Shown in pieces: positions 30,463 through 42,507 of a stretch of DNA of 64,000 nt. Numbering within the stretch: position 1 is the first letter of the stretch; every line of letters begins with the position of its first letter. Source of the DNA: Plotosus lineatus (Eukaryota; Chordata; Actinopteri; Siluriformes; Plotosidae); NCBI GenBank assembly GCA_024760905.1, contig CM045737.1:17154348-17218347 (forward strand), read 5' to 3'. Both the position numbers and the translations under genes were made by a program. Below the pieces are notes generated by a model. The model searched no databases. It was not told where the DNA came from and was given only the letters and a program-made list of their open reading frames with translations.

Positions 30463-30799
30463 TTTACTTTATTTATTTCCCAAATAGTTAATTTATTATA
30501 GAAATAAATTATTTCTGATTATGGAACTACAAACAAAACTTTTATGCCCCTACAGGATACTTACTGTAACTTCCTATAAAGAACACAGTCAAACAGTCAC
30601 AGTGAAGCAACGACAGTAAAAAGCCAAGAAGGAAGTTCATGTCTAACATTGCTGTGAATGAGCTCTCAAGCTCAGTTATTGTACCTCAGACCGACCCTGA
30701 CCATCTTTAAAATTAAGTAACTTTCGTCAATTTAAAGTGTCCTTGAGCACAAATCATCAAAGATTCTTGTCCTCAGAAAGCCAAAGACCTATTTTACGA

Positions 30800-31134
30800 C
30801 CTCATCAGTTCATTTTCTGTAACCGCTTAATCCTAATTAGGGTCGCGGGGAGGCTGGCACCCATCCCAGCTGACTCCGGGCGAGGACCCTGGACAGCTCG
30901 CCAGGCCATCGCAGGGCGGAAACACACTGACGGCTTTGCAGCTACTCGTGTCGAAAGTCAGCAATGGTTCTTTTACATGAACCTCACACCAGAGACACTG
31001 AGAGACATGGCTGGCCTTTGATAAGCCAGTTAGCTGCAATGGGAGGACAGAGACGACCTATGGTGAGTGGGAATCGAAACCCCAACCTTAGGATCAGTGA
31101 TCCAGCACCTTTTACCACCAGGCCACCACTGCCC
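30800..31134 (-). repeat. SINE-A with L2-type tail
   Basis: Head at the right (GGCCACCACTGCCC on the plus strand), body AGTCAGCAATGGTTC, tail GTTCATTTTCTGTAACCGCT on the left. Confidence 0.8.
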
Positions 31135-31712
31135 TTTATTTAATGACCTAGAAACAAAAAAATATTGATCATTTTCAAGTTTGGTCCATGACATCAGACA
31201 GCAGAGTAGGTTTTGTCTGGATCTATATCTGACACTCATGTCCTTGTAATCTTTGTTTGATGTACAGCTGGTGTCATGGCAGTGAGCCACTCTAGCATGG
31301 AGACGTATGTTTAGAAAATAAGAAGAAAAAAAAAAAAATGTAAACTATTGTTGAAGGATGCTCTCTAATTTTCTTTGACGTAATCAGTTCTTGAGTATAG
31401 ATGTGGGTCCTTTGTACTTTTTCAAATATTGTATTGTGCAGAATATTTTGTTGTTGAAACACCTGGGAACTGCACATTTTTTGATGCTCTCTTCATGGCC
31501 CGCACATGTTCTCTGACTCAGCAGAGAAGATGCATCAGAGTCATGATTAAACAACAGGAAGGCACTTTAAAACCTCAGGAATATGATTCTGTTTAATAAT
31601 TCTGTGTATCCGCTATCCCTGGGTAAATAATTTAGAAAAACAAAGAATCACATGATCCCTGTATGAATGTATGTACAGTATTATCATTTTATAAAACCCC
31701 GGCAATGGTCCT

Positions 31713-31863
31713 CTCTCTCTCTCTCTCTCTCTGACTATAGAAGCGCTATGCGAGTGTAATCTGAGTGCAGAAAAGCAGCAGTAAAGTTAATCTTTAAAAT
31801 GGCCTTATGTTTTTTGCTTGGTACATGCACACTGGTGGAATACTAATTAAATTACAAAAACGA

Positions 31864-31907
<44 letters not shown>
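31713..31907. repeat. Pair of purine/pyrimidine microsatellites
   Basis: (CT)n at 31713-31732 and (GA)n at 31867-31907, about 140 bases apart and mutually complementary, so they could pair. Confidence 0.85.
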
Positions 31908-31909
<2 letters not shown>

Positions 31910-32397
31910 CCTTGGGCTCTTAATGCTGTGTAAAAAGTAAATCAGAAAAAAGACATCTGTTCTCTGAAGCCATTAGTAGTCGGCTGAAGCAGCATTCTTC
32001 CTCGTCATGTTTATGTCGGCAGCCATCTTGTCTGTCAACCCCTGCCAGCAATGCAAATACTGTTAGTCAGTCTCTGGTCACTTTTTCATTTGCCTTGCGC
32101 TTGAGCAGTCATCGCCTTTATTCTTCATACCTCTTCAGTCTTTTCAAGAATAACTGTAAACTGTCCAGATTTCCTTCATTAGAAAAAGAAAAATTTCAAC
32201 CATCCTAGCTATGTGCTATTATTCAGATATAAATCCAGTGAGAACCACCTGGCAACTTGCACCGCTTGCTTATAACGGCTCTTTTGCTCATTTATATAAA
32301 CACATGCTCCAAACGCTAAATAGCTTTGTTATTGCTGCTGTAGAAAAAAAAATTCAGGAATGCTTAACATTTCCCATTCGCCATTTGGAAGGTGACT

Positions 32398-32572
32398 TAA
32401 AGGGCTGTTTCGCAAACAGAGTAGCACACTTAACTACCTGAAGAACATCGACAGAACAGTAAGCAGCTTCAGGCATGTGGTTTGAGTTTCGCCATTTCCA
32501 CTACGATGCTTGATTAAAGAGCCCAAAGAACTACAGTACTTCAAAAGATTGGTGAAACTATAAACTAGATGT
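32398..32572 (+). repeat. Unclassified repeat shared with 57159-57310
   Basis: About 170 bases, starting CTTAAAGGGCTGTTTCGC and ending AACTATAAACTA, match a segment inside a hAT-like element at 57.2 kb with small indels. The 57-kb copy has an open frame (KNIDRTAKQLQACGLSFTIS...). This copy has frameshifts. Confidence 0.6.
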
Positions 32573-32654
32573 ATTTTTAGTCTATTTATTTAAGGGACAA
32601 TGTACAGGAACATTAAGCTCATAGAGACAGAGATGTACTGTACCAGATTATAGC

Positions 32655-32876
32655 TTAATAGCTAGTTTCCATCTGTAGTCCCTAATTTAGAACGGCCAAT
32701 TAACCTACAGTGCATGTCTTTGGATTGTGGGAGGAAACCAGAGCACCCAGAGGAAACCCACACAAGCACGGGGAGAACATGCAAACTCCACACAGAAACG
32801 CCCAGGCCGGGAATCGAACCCAGGCCTTCTTGCTGTGAGGCGGACGTGCTAACCACTACGCCACCGTGCCGTCAGT
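32655..32876 (-). repeat. V-SINE-like SINE, well preserved
   Basis: Minus-strand head with A box GGCGTAGTGG and B box GGTTCGATTCC, then the central block (other strand GTCTTTGGATTGTGGGAGG). The 3' tail is truncated on the left. Confidence 0.8.
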
Positions 32877-33056
32877 CTGGTGTTTGCTCAGTACTTCAGG
32901 CTGTGGGTTACAATTTTAGTTAAGTTTAGAAAGTTGCAAGTTTGAATCTCAGTCCTGACAAACTGTCACTGTTGACTCCCAGTTTCTTACCCATCAACTG
33001 CGCTGCTCAATTGCAAAATCTTTTGGGTAAAAGCACGCGCCAAATGAATCAATCAA

Positions 33057-33200
33057 TAGATGGACTGTGGGCCAAGAAGGTTCAAGGATTGAATCTTGGC
33101 CAAGGGCCTTTCTGTATGCATGCTGTTGCAGTGCTTGTGTGGGTTTCCTCTATGTACTCTGTTTTTTTTCCACAGTCCAAGGGCCAGTATTTTATGTCAA
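33057..33200 (+). repeat. V-SINE fragment
   Basis: AGGATTGAATCTTGGCCAAG followed by GTGCTTGTGTGGGTTTCC, a decayed B box and central block in plus orientation. Confidence 0.45.
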
Positions 33201-33215
33201 TTGTCTTCACAGAGT

Positions 33216-33485
33216 GAGAAGCTTTGCGATTTGCGAGAAGCTTGGAGTAGAACCACTGGAACTTCACAAGGAACCAATTGAGGAGGGAATCTGCTTAGAA
33301 TACCTCCTGAGTGCTTCCCTGGTGTGAAGTTTCGGACATGTCCAAGAAGTGAAAGGTCTTATGATCCACCCAGAACACACTGGAGGGACTATGTATCCCG
33401 GCGAACCAGTCTGCTAAGGCTGCTGTCCCCTCAATCCAATCCCCAGACCAAGTGGAAAAAGAAGAAAATGATGATGATGATATTC
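33216..33485 (+). mobile_element. LINE 3' end, Rex3/RTE-like fragment
   Basis: It reads EKLGVEPLELH, then with frame breaks the GHV...HTGG(T)MYP segment and a purine-rich end with ATGATGATGATG. This resembles the common fish LINE 3' terminus (EKLGVEPLLLRIERSQLRWFGHLVR type). It is not the same LINE as the 45-56 kb copies. Confidence 0.5.
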
Positions 33486-33499
33486 ATTCCCTTATTTAC

Positions 33500-33785
33500 C
33501 AAACTGCTGAAACCTATTGGGGTTGTTTGAAGGCTGGAGACTATCTCAAACAACACTGGTTTAGGTGGAGTATACTATGAAGGTCTCAACAGCCCATCAC
33601 AAGGCTAACTCACTCAGATATATTGATACTCACACCTAAGAGCAATTTATGTCAGCCTGTCTTTGGAGTGTGGGAGGAAAGTGGAGTACTTGGAGGAAAC
33701 CTATGCAAGCACAGGGAGAACGTGAACTTGGGACCTTCTTCCTGTGAAGAGGAGATGCTAACCATTGCACCACCGCGCTGCCCCA
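33500..33785 (-). repeat. V-SINE-like SINE
   Basis: Central block GTCTTTGGAGTGTGGGAGG and minus-strand tRNA-like head at 33730-33780 (other strand GATGCTAACCATTGCACCAC). Confidence 0.6.
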
Positions 33786-33789
33786 GTTG

Positions 33790-34000
33790 AATCAACTGTA
33801 TACTCAAAATTGTCCCAGGGTGTGAATGTAAGTGAAAATTTTTGTTTGTATTGGTGTTGTTCCTGTGATAAACTGGTGACGTCGTCACAGTGTACTTTGT
33901 CCCTTGACTGAAGTCAGCTGGAATTGGCTCCAGCTTCCCCTGTGACCATGATGGATCAGCGGTGTAGATAACGGCTGAAAGAATGGATGGATCACAACAA
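33790..34000 (+). repeat. V-SINE/L2-type tail fragment
   Basis: AATTGTCCCAGGGTGTGAATG through TGGCTCCAGCTTCCCCTGTG to GGCTGAAAGAATGGATGG, the usual L2-like end of fish SINEs. Confidence 0.5.
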
Positions 34001-34129
34001 GACTTTCTCATAGTAGTATAATAGTTGACTTGAAGCCACTAATATCATTCACTTCACTGACCTGATCATCTACACACAATCGATCACAATATTTAATGCT
34101 GAAGGTTGGTGCGCTTGTCATAGGGAGAG

Positions 34130-34681
34130 ATTTCCTTTCAGCTTTTTCCCTTTATGGCCGATGGTGTAGTGGTTAGGGTGCTGCGCTCATGATTGGGAGG
34201 TTGTGAGTTCGAATCCCACTGAGACCCTCACTGTGCTGAGACCCCTGGGCAAGGTCTCAACCACAAGTGTGCCTCTGTTCACCCAGCAGTATAAATGGGT
34301 ACCAGTAAAAATATACTGGGAAGGTAACCTGCGATGGACGAGCGTCCCATCCAGGATTAGTTGAACTCCTAGTCACTATACGCTACAGAAACCGGGGATA
34401 AGCACCGGCCTGATGAGCCACTAGGCTCGGGTGTAAAAACCCAACAGACTTTACCTTACCTTACCTTTACCTTTATCCCTTTATCAGGGGTCGTCACAGC
34501 GTGACTCGCACGTTTTGATTTGGCATAGGTTTTTACGTCGGATACCCTTCCTGACACGACCCTTTAGCAAGGGACAGAAACACGCTGACGGCTTTGCAGC
34601 TACTCTTTACGGAAGTCAGCAATGGTCCTTTTCCATGCCTCTCCACATAGACAGTGAGAGACTTGGCCTGCCTTTGATAAC
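34130..34681 (-). repeat. SINE-A with RTE-type tail, split by SINE-C
   Basis: The tail sequence TTTCAGCTTTTTCCCTTTAT at 34136-34155 continues at 34476 after a SINE-C insertion, then runs through GACCCTTTAGCAAGGGACAG and the body to 34681, where the head is missing. Confidence 0.75.
34156..34475 (+). repeat. SINE-C inserted in SINE-A
   Basis: The head (GGTGTAGTGGTTAGGGTGCT, B box GAGTTCGAATCCC) is followed by CCTGGGCAAGGTCTCAACCA and ends in a (CCTTA)n tail. Duplicated TCCCTTTAT flanks it at 34147-34155 and 34476-34484. Confidence 0.75.
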
Positions 34682-34849
34682 AATGGTGTGATAATCATTA
34701 AAAGGTTGTGGGAAATGTTTCACATTCACAACAGGCTTGTCATTGACAGAGATATCCAACTTATTTGCTTGATACACAATATACAGGTCTATCATTATAT
34801 ATACATAAAACCTTTAGCGCTGTATATCCAGACTAGAAGGTAATGTTGC

Positions 34850-35060
34850 TCTCTTACAGCTCGCTGGTGTTGAGCTCGGGTTACTTTTCCCATGACTGCA
34901 TGGGTTTTTTTTTTTTTTTTCTGAGTTCTCCAATTTCTTCCAACCTCACTGCTGGTAGGTAGGAGGCTACACTAAATTGCCCCAAGTGTGAATGTTTGTG
35001 TGTATGGTGTCTTGAAGTAAACTGGCATCCTGCTGAGTGTGTACACCTGCCTCATGCCTA
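34850..35060 (+). repeat. Decayed V-SINE/L2-like repeat
   Basis: TCTGAGTTCTCCAATTTCTT, then GAATGTTTGTGTGTATGGTG, a pattern of the SINE central block and body. A T-tract at 34905-34921 interrupts it. Confidence 0.4.
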
Positions 35061-35901
35061 ATGTTCCCAGGATCAGGATCAGATCAATCGCCACCGTTAG
35101 CAAGTTTACTGAGGCAAGGTTTGCCTTTCATTGCAAAACAAGTGAGTACATGGACATTGTGCTGACAATCATTCACCAAAGGACTTATAGAAAACATAAG
35201 GTAATGTACTGTATATCAACTCCTCAAGAGTACTGTACAGTATTTTGTCTAACTGTCAATTGTTCAATCAGATAAGCAGGACATTTGTCAATGGACACCA
35301 AAGTAATCTAGAGTTAATCTAATTTACTCATTTAACCTATAGTTAACCACGAGTCCGTCTAATCTTGGCTATCACCAACTTCCATCTATCCTGTCCCACT
35401 TCAAGTTCAGGTTCTCTTTAGCTTCTAGCTCTTAAATCAACTGAGACTATGCAGCTCTGGAACATTTAGCAAACTCCTCAACTTCCACTTTCAGCAAGTG
35501 TGAAGACCAAATTATAGCGTATGTTGCTGTTCATGTTAGCTCTGTCTTTAACTTTACTTTACCCTTAATAAAATGGATTAATCCATTATCTATAGTGCTT
35601 ATCCATCATGGTACCATGGAGGCTGGAGCCAATCCCAGATGGCTTTACATTTTACATAAGGGTTGACGTACACTCAGAACAGGTTACCGGTCTTTCGCAG
35701 ATATGATTTTCATAGGTTGCAGCCATCACATCTAACTGCAATTTTATGTACATTTTTACCTCCATGCAAATCTCTGGTAACATCCGGTAAGCCATGTATG
35801 CCACCCAGATGGTTTCATGGTTGCAGCAATTGAATTGATCTAGCTCTTGACCCATGGTTAATTTCAGAGTGACCAAACGGATCTTAATATTGTATGAGCT
35901 G

Positions 35902-36200
35902 TCATTCATTCATTTTCTGAACCTCTTTATCCTAATTAGGGTTGCGGGGAGGATGGTGCCCATCTCAGCTTACTCTGGGTGAGGGAAGAGTACTCTCTGG
36001 ACAGCTCGCCAAGGCCATCACAGGGCAGAAACATGCTGATGGCTATGCAGCTACTCTTGACAAAAATCAGCAATGGTTCTTCTACATGAGCCTCACCATA
36101 GACAGTGAGTGACATGGCTGGCCTTTGATAACCCAGTTAGCTGCACTGGGGGGACAGTGACAACCTGTAGATAGTGGGGCTTGAACTATATCTGTAGTCC
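35902..36200 (-). repeat. SINE-A with L2-type tail, head-truncated
   Basis: L2-like tail on the left (CATTTTCTGAACCTCTTTATC), body AAATCAGCAATGGTTCTTCT, and the beginning of the head; the head stops at GTGGGGCTTGAAC and changes abruptly to the linker that precedes SINE-C. Confidence 0.75.
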
Positions 36201-36470
36201 TCATTATCTATAATCCCAGTGCCTTTATTTTTATTAGCGATTATCAGCTTCATCAATGTGCTTTTTAATACAGTACATAATCAGTGTGGAGCCGGTGGCG
36301 TAGTGGTTAGGGTGCTGGACCCATGATCGGGAGGTTGTGTGTTCATATCTCCGTTAGACCCTCACTGTGCTAAGACCCCTGGGAAAGGTCTCAACCACAA
36401 GTGTGCCAGTGTTCACCCAGCAGTATAAATGGGTACCAGTAAAAATATACCTGTGATGGACTAGCCAAAA
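36201..36470 (+). repeat. Linker plus SINE-C, copy of the 61-kb composite
   Basis: The linker (TATCTGTAGTCCTCATTATC to TAATACAGTACATAATCAG) and the SINE-C head (GGCGTAGTGGTTAGGGTGCT) recur in the same order on the minus strand at 61.4-61.8 kb. The tail is interrupted by LINE copy 3. Confidence 0.75.
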
Positions 36471-36499
36471 CCCTTTTGGTGTGAATCCATATAGAGTGT

Positions 36500-37064
36500 C
36501 TTCTTCTTCTTCTTCTTCTTCTTTTAATTTCGGCTGTTCCCTTCAGGGGTCGCCACAGCGAATGATCTGCCTCCATCTCACCCTATCCTCTGCATCTTCT
36601 ACTCTTACTCCAACTACTTTCATGTCCTCCTTCACCACATCCATAAATCTCCTCTTTGGTCTTCCTCTGGGCCTTCTGCCTGGTAGTTCCAACCTCAGCA
36701 TCCTACTACCAATATACTCACTATCCCTTCTCTGTACATGTCCAAACCATCTCAATCTAGCCTCTCTGACTTTGTCTCCAAAACCTCTTACATGTGCTGT
36801 CCCTCTGATGTACTCATTCCTGATCCTATCCATCCTCGTTACTCCCAAAGAGAACCTCAACATTTTCATCTCTGCTACCTCCAGCTCTGCCTCCTGTCTT
36901 TTCCCCAGGGCCACTGTTTCTAAACCATACAACATCGCTGGCCTCATCACCGTCTTGTACACTTTTCCTTTCATTCTTGCCGATACCTTCCTATCACACA
37001 TCACACCGGACACTTTCCCAACCATTCCAACCTGCCTGCACACGCTTCTTCACCTCTTAATCAG
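36500..37064 (-). mobile_element. RTE-type LINE, 5'-truncated copy 3
   Basis: The 3' end (minus strand, ending in an AAG-repeat tail at 36500-36525) is followed by reading of LRFSLGVTRMDRIRNEYIRG, ELPGRRPRGRPKRRFMDVV and the terminal IRCGDP. A 10-bp duplication TATAGAGTGT flanks it (36490-36499, 37065-37074). Confidence 0.9.
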
Positions 37065-37099
37065 TATAGAGTGTGATAAGTTGAAATTAACTAAAAGGT

Positions 37100-38500
37100 A
37101 GAACAAATCCATTGAAAACTTTCAACCTAATAATCTACCTTCATACCGTGTCTGACTGTTTCCTCCCAGTATGACCCAGCAGCTTTGGCTACGTTTCTTT
37201 GACATTATAATTGGTAGGGCAGGCAACAGTAGATGGCATTTAATTTTTAACCAGTCAGATGAATTCAGGTCAGTGGTGCCTTTAATAAGAACTCAATTAT
37301 CTTGAATAATAAATTCTGCCTCATTTCCTTCCATCCAAGTGAGAGGACGCAGTCATGTGTGGAGGCTCGACCAGGAGTCATACAGGACAATAGAGTGTTC
37401 AGGTCACTGTAATCAGCTCAGCTTTCTCAGCATTGTGTGTAGTTATTTTGCTGGCTTGATCTGCTCAGATGTTATTAAAGTCATAATGAATAGGTCTGTA
37501 ATACACAGCCAAGTCCATAAATGTTTGGACATAGATAAAAAAAACTGTTCGGTATTATACTCGACCCACAATTCTACAGACCCTGGTCTAACGGCTATCA
37601 GAAGCTGTGGGCAAAGTCTGGAGTAGTCAAATCTGTCCGGGTGGCCTCAGCAGCAATTAGCCATTAGTTGGCATACGCACGAGTGCATATACAGTAGTGT
37701 CACACTGGATGATGTGGTTGTATATACACACACACACGACATTTTTCTGTAATGAAATTGTTGTTATTAACCAACTTCCGAACCATTCTTGGAAGCTATG
37801 GGCAACCGGCATAACTCGACCAGTAACCCCACCCACCCTTTTTAGTATATCCTTCACCGAAACATAAAGCAAGCTAAAATTAATATTTTATTGTTTATTT
37901 TGGACATACCAAAATAACTGTAACCATGATGGAGGAGGATTAGGTAAGCTAGCACACTATCACGATCCACGCTGTGCTTGTAGTTTATATAGTCTCTCGT
38001 TATAAGTGTTTAATTTTAGTATATACTAAATGTAAACAAAAAAGCTAAAACTGCAGTTTCATGAGTAATTTTTCCATGTGGTCATGACAAACTGTGAATC
38101 TCTGTCTTTTTTTAATCAATTGTGGACCAATTATTAGATAGTGTACCAGACAACAGATCTTGCTGTTCCTGTGAAGCGTATACGGTTCTAATAAACAGTT
38201 ATTGAATTAGATGAAGTATGATACTGAGAATTATTTGGGAGACGGGTTGCTATTCGCCAATGCTCAAGGCCTCATACACCGTTCAAGACCGAATAATTTT
38301 CCATATCATACAAAGGCCAAATTTAATAATCGTTAAAAATTATTTATTCTAAATATTGTCAGTTATGTTACTACGTTGTGCATGCAAATCATGTAAAACT
38401 TAATCCATGGATACAATAATTTCGCTATCATTTTGTAATAACGAAAATTATTTGACGGGCATCCAATCAGATTAGAAATGAGAAAACCCCTTGAATAAAT
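37100..38500. other. No recognised feature
   Basis: AT-rich sequence without conserved frames, splice-framed coding segments or repeats recurring in the window, apart from a short (CA)n at 37728-37737. Confidence 0.5.
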
Positions 38501-38522
38501 AATAATAAACATTACACAACTT

Positions 38523-38881
38523 ACGGGGCAGTGATGGTCTAGTGGAGAGGGTGCAGGATCGCTGATCCTAAGGTTGAGGGTTCGAGTCCCCACAGGGTTG
38601 TCACTGCCCCCCCCCCCCCTCCCCAGTGCAGCTAACTGGGGAATCAAAGGCGGGTCATGTCTCTCACTGTCTATGGTGAGAGGTTCATGTAAAAGAACCA
38701 TTGCTGACTTTCGTAAAGAGTAGCTGCAAAGTCGTCAGCGTGTTTCTGTCCCTTGCTAAAGGGTTGTGACAGGAAGGGCATCCGACATAAAAACCTATGC
38801 CAAATCAAATGTGCAAATCAGATGATTCGCTGTGGCGACTCTTGAGAATGGGGAAAAAGCCGAAAAGAAAAGAAGAAGAAG
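38523..38881 (+). repeat. SINE-A with RTE-type tail, full length
   Basis: Head GGGCAGTGATGGTCTAGTGG, B box GGTTCGAGTCC, body, then AGGGTTGTGACAGGAAGGGC, CAGATGATTCGCTGTGGCGA and AAAAAGCCGAAAAG with an AAG tail. Near-perfect 16-bp duplication flanks it (38507-38522, 38882-38897; one mismatch). Confidence 0.9.
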
Positions 38882-39497
38882 AAACATTATACAACTTGCA
38901 AACTAATTTTCATCAAAAAGTGGAAAGAATGACTGCTTCTGAAATCCTGGAAACGCTACAGTGCAAAATATAGCCATCGTGCTTTTAAAGGATAAAAAGC
39001 ACTTCATCCTAAATCTAAATAAGTTTTAAAAGATGCCAGTGCCAACAAAGTGTTAACGTTTACAAAAAAGTGCCAAAAAAAATGCTGTTTACTTTCGATT
39101 GGTTTTGCACAGCAAAATGATTTTCAACTACAAATACAAGATATCAGTGACTATCACTTAATATTCAGTATTCGCCAAATAATTGTTTTGTCAGTCTGCC
39201 ATTAGCCGTGTGCAATTTTCACTTTTCTTTGTGGTCACACTGAGGTTTGGGCACGACGCAGCCGCATCAGTTATTGAATGATCCAACCAGTATCATGTGG
39301 GCAGAACTGCCACCCCCCCTACTCTCACTTATCCTGCTGGAGTGCCATTAGTATATTAGGAATCACCATTAGGAAATCTTCAGTCAGAATAAGGAGCACT
39401 AAAGTGGTCTTCAAGCATCTTAAGCATCTTCAAACAAGTCTACAATGGATTCCATGTCCTACATACTACTTCATATGAGTATCACACCACTCCATTA

Positions 39498-40348
39498 CAG
39501 GGATCCCTCGCTACTTCGCACTTCAATTCATGCGGCTTCAGTGCATCGCGCTTTTTTTTTTTAAATAATCATCGAGTTAAAAAATACGGAAATTAAGGAA
39601 GAATAGGAGAAAATGTTAAGGAAAATGCAGCAAAAACAAGGCCAATTATGCAACAAAAAATTCAAAAATATAAAAGCAAAAAATTCCCTATCAAAATTAG
39701 TTACATTGTTGTGCGGTGTACATCTGAGTGTGTACACGCGCATCTGCGTGCGTGCACACGTGTCTATATATTTATATTTTATTTACATCTTATGCATTAT
39801 TTATGAATGTTTAATTGTTATTATAAGCATTTGTCGCGTTGAATATGTTCAGTTCAGTTCATTTTCTGTACCCGCTTAATCCTAATTTGGGTCACGGGGA
39901 GGCTGGTGCCCATCCCAGCCAACTTCGGGCGAGGGCAGAGTACACCCTGGACAGCTCGCCAGGCCATCGCAGGGCGAAAACACGCTGACGGCTTTGCAGC
40001 TACTCTTGTCGAAAGTCAGCAATGGTTCTTTTACATGCCTCACACCATAGACAGTGAGAGACATGGCCGGCCTTTGATAACCCAGTTAGTTCCACTGGGG
40101 GGGGGACAGTGACAACCTTGTGCAGAGTGGGACTCGAACCCCCAACCTTTGGATCAGCGATCCAGTGCCCTATACCACTAGACCAACACTGCCCCTGCGT
40201 TGAATATGTATTTATTGATATTATATACACATATACATGTACGTATACGTCAGTCGGGGGGGGGGGGGGGGGTGATCCTACTTGGCGGATTTCGATGGTC
40301 GCGTGGGGATCTCGGTCCCAATTAACCGCAGAAAGTGAGGGATCCCTG
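39498..40348 (+). mobile_element. T2 Tigger-like element carrying a nested SINE-A
   Basis: The ends CAGGGATCCCTCGCTACTTC and GAAAGTGAGGGATCCCTG are flanked by TA. A SINE-A occupies 39848-40196. Only vestigial coding capacity remains. Confidence 0.85.
39848..40196 (-). repeat. SINE-A with L2-type tail
   Basis: A perfect 12-bp duplication GCGTTGAATATG flanks it (39836-39847, 40197-40208). Minus orientation: head at the right, tail (GTTCATTTTCTGTACCCGCT on the plus strand) at the left. Confidence 0.9.
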
Positions 40349-40582
40349 TATTATTCTTCCGCTACAGCATAAGACGTGTGCCATCACAGGCTGACAGGAA
40401 TTACAGTTACATTTATTTAAATTTCTCATTTCACAATTCAGTATTGTGTTTTCAACACTGTTTTTTATTCGGACAAAAATAAAAACAGATAAATGTGAGG
40501 TACCATCTGGTGTAAATGTAGTGATGAGCCTGAGCTCCAATGTACTCTTTAAGTTGTTAAGGAAATCAATACTAACGAGACT

Positions 40583-40822
40583 AATAATCGCTCATTCACT
40601 CATTCTCTGAACCGCATAATCCTGATAGAGTCATGGGAGACTGGTGCCTATCTTGGCCGGCACTGGGTGAAGGTGGGATGCCGACTGAACAGCTCACCAG
40701 ACCATCACAGGGCCAATACACAAACAACTATTTATGCTCTCACTTAAACCTAGGGGCAATTAGGAAAAGCCATTTAGCCGATTGTGCCTGTCTTTGGACT
40801 GGTACACCACCATGATGCCCGA
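40583..40822 (-). repeat. V-SINE-like SINE
   Basis: L2-like tail at the left (CATTCTCTGAACCGCATAATC), then GGCAATTAGGAAAAGCC and GCCTGTCTTTGGACTGG; the head is short and decayed. Confidence 0.55.
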
Positions 40823-41342
40823 ATACAAATCAGTCTAAAAATAATGTGTTTATTTGTGTTGTTGAAGCTAAGTTCATGGTTAATGTATTGAACCCTCACA
40901 TATACCAGGTTATTCAAATATTCAGTGAGATGAACATATTTATTAAAAATTATGTATGTGCATTTTGAAATGATAAGCTGTATGCATAGTTAATACACAG
41001 TAAGCACAGCCTTTAAAATGCAGATGTTAAAGAGGATATGGCTGACTCATAGTGTTATATAACACTCACACTCTTTTCTCAGTTGCTGTCTTACACAAGC
41101 TCTGTGCTCTCTAACAGGATTGGAGACAGGATGGATGTTGCAGAACTGAGGCTTTTCCGTAGCACTGTATCCTTAAGACTTGTAGGCAGACATGGAAGTG
41201 AAAGCACAGCATTCTGGTTCCTGGCTGTTCCTGAGCAACTCGATCCTTTGTCAAAAAATGAAGACTTCCTTGGATAAGTCAAGATGCTGCTGTTAACTTG
41301 CAGTATTGTGTTTTCCAGAAAGTCATTATAGACAACATTATA

Positions 41343-41796
41343 CCGTGGTACCTCACCTTATGATAGTCTCAGCAAACAAAAAATCCAGGTTAAGAAAAAC
41401 ATTTTCCAAAATTTTTTGTGTCTGGATACAAAACAAGTTCTCCTTACGAAATGAGCCAAACGCGCCATTCAAACATTCAAACAATGCACAAGCTGTTTTC
41501 CCATTGACTATCTTCCAACATCCCGCCCGGCTGACCTCCCTTTGGCTAGGAGGGATGATGCAGCTCCCTCCCATTGGCTATCTCCCAACATCCCACCCTG
41601 CTGGCCTCCCATTGGCTAAGAGGGATGACACAGCTCCCCCCCATTGGCTATTATGGAGCTGCATCTCCCATAATGCTTTTCATGTAAAGGACAGAGTTAC
41701 TGTTTTTTGACTCAGGCTTTTAGCCTTCCATAAACATTTGAAACATTATAACTTTGCTAAGAAGACATGGTCAATGCGCGTGCACACATGCACGCT

Positions 41797-41827
<31 letters not shown>

Positions 41828-42100
41828 GCACGCGTGAGTTCCGATGTGAGTGAAAAGAGGAAGCGGGCTTCTGATATCGCAAAGGAATATGGCCAAACCC
41901 GTCCACCATCGGTACGATATTGAAGCAGAAGGAGGTCTTAAAAGGTATACTTTTATAATTTTTAAAGGGTTTAGGGGTAGTATTGGGAGCCTTGGAACGA
42001 ATCACGCGTTTTACATATAAAATGCGGTTCAATTTACGAGAAATCCAGGTTAAGAAAAAGACTCTGGAACGGATTAATCTCGTAAGGTGAGGTACCACTT
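41343..42100 (-). mobile_element. T1 Tigger-derived element
   Basis: The ends CCGTGGTACCTCACCTTATG and CGTAAGGTGAGGTACCACTT are flanked by TA; orientation is opposite to the intronic copy at 19803. The interior shows tandem CCCATTGGCTATCTCCCAAC-type units of about 65 bases (41500-41655), a (CA)n at 41797-41832, and a frame SEKRKRASDIAKEYGQTRPP resembling the transposase helix-turn-helix. Confidence 0.8.
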
Positions 42101-42507
42101 TATACACTTTCGTAGTCCAGTGTCATCGACACTCGTGAAAAGTACAGCCAGTGGAAATATTAGATCTTTTTCGTCATGTTTGAATATATAAAACCCTTTA
42201 TTTCAGTGGTGATATATGAAAAGGGGATATAAATGGATTGCTCGTTTTAAAGGCAAATTTTACTCTGCAAATAACACGTGTTTTTATCGTCATTTCATTC
42301 ATTCGTTCTTTATTTCTAAGCCACTTAATTTATAATTACGGTTCCAGGGAGGCTGGTGGAAGGATGAGTGGTCGAACATTTTAGCAAACTAACGTGGACC
42401 AATATGCTAAGTGCGTACAGGACATGGATGTTGCTCAGGGGCAATGCCATCTTTTAAAATCGAGGGTGTATTAATTTAATTAATTCCACAGACAAATTTT
42501 ACATCTA

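Noticed and set aside
41083..41282. Frame IGDRMDVAELRLFRSTVSLR... after an acceptor-like CTCTAACAG
   Set aside because: No donor, no domain, and no partner exon nearby; it lies just before a T1 element.
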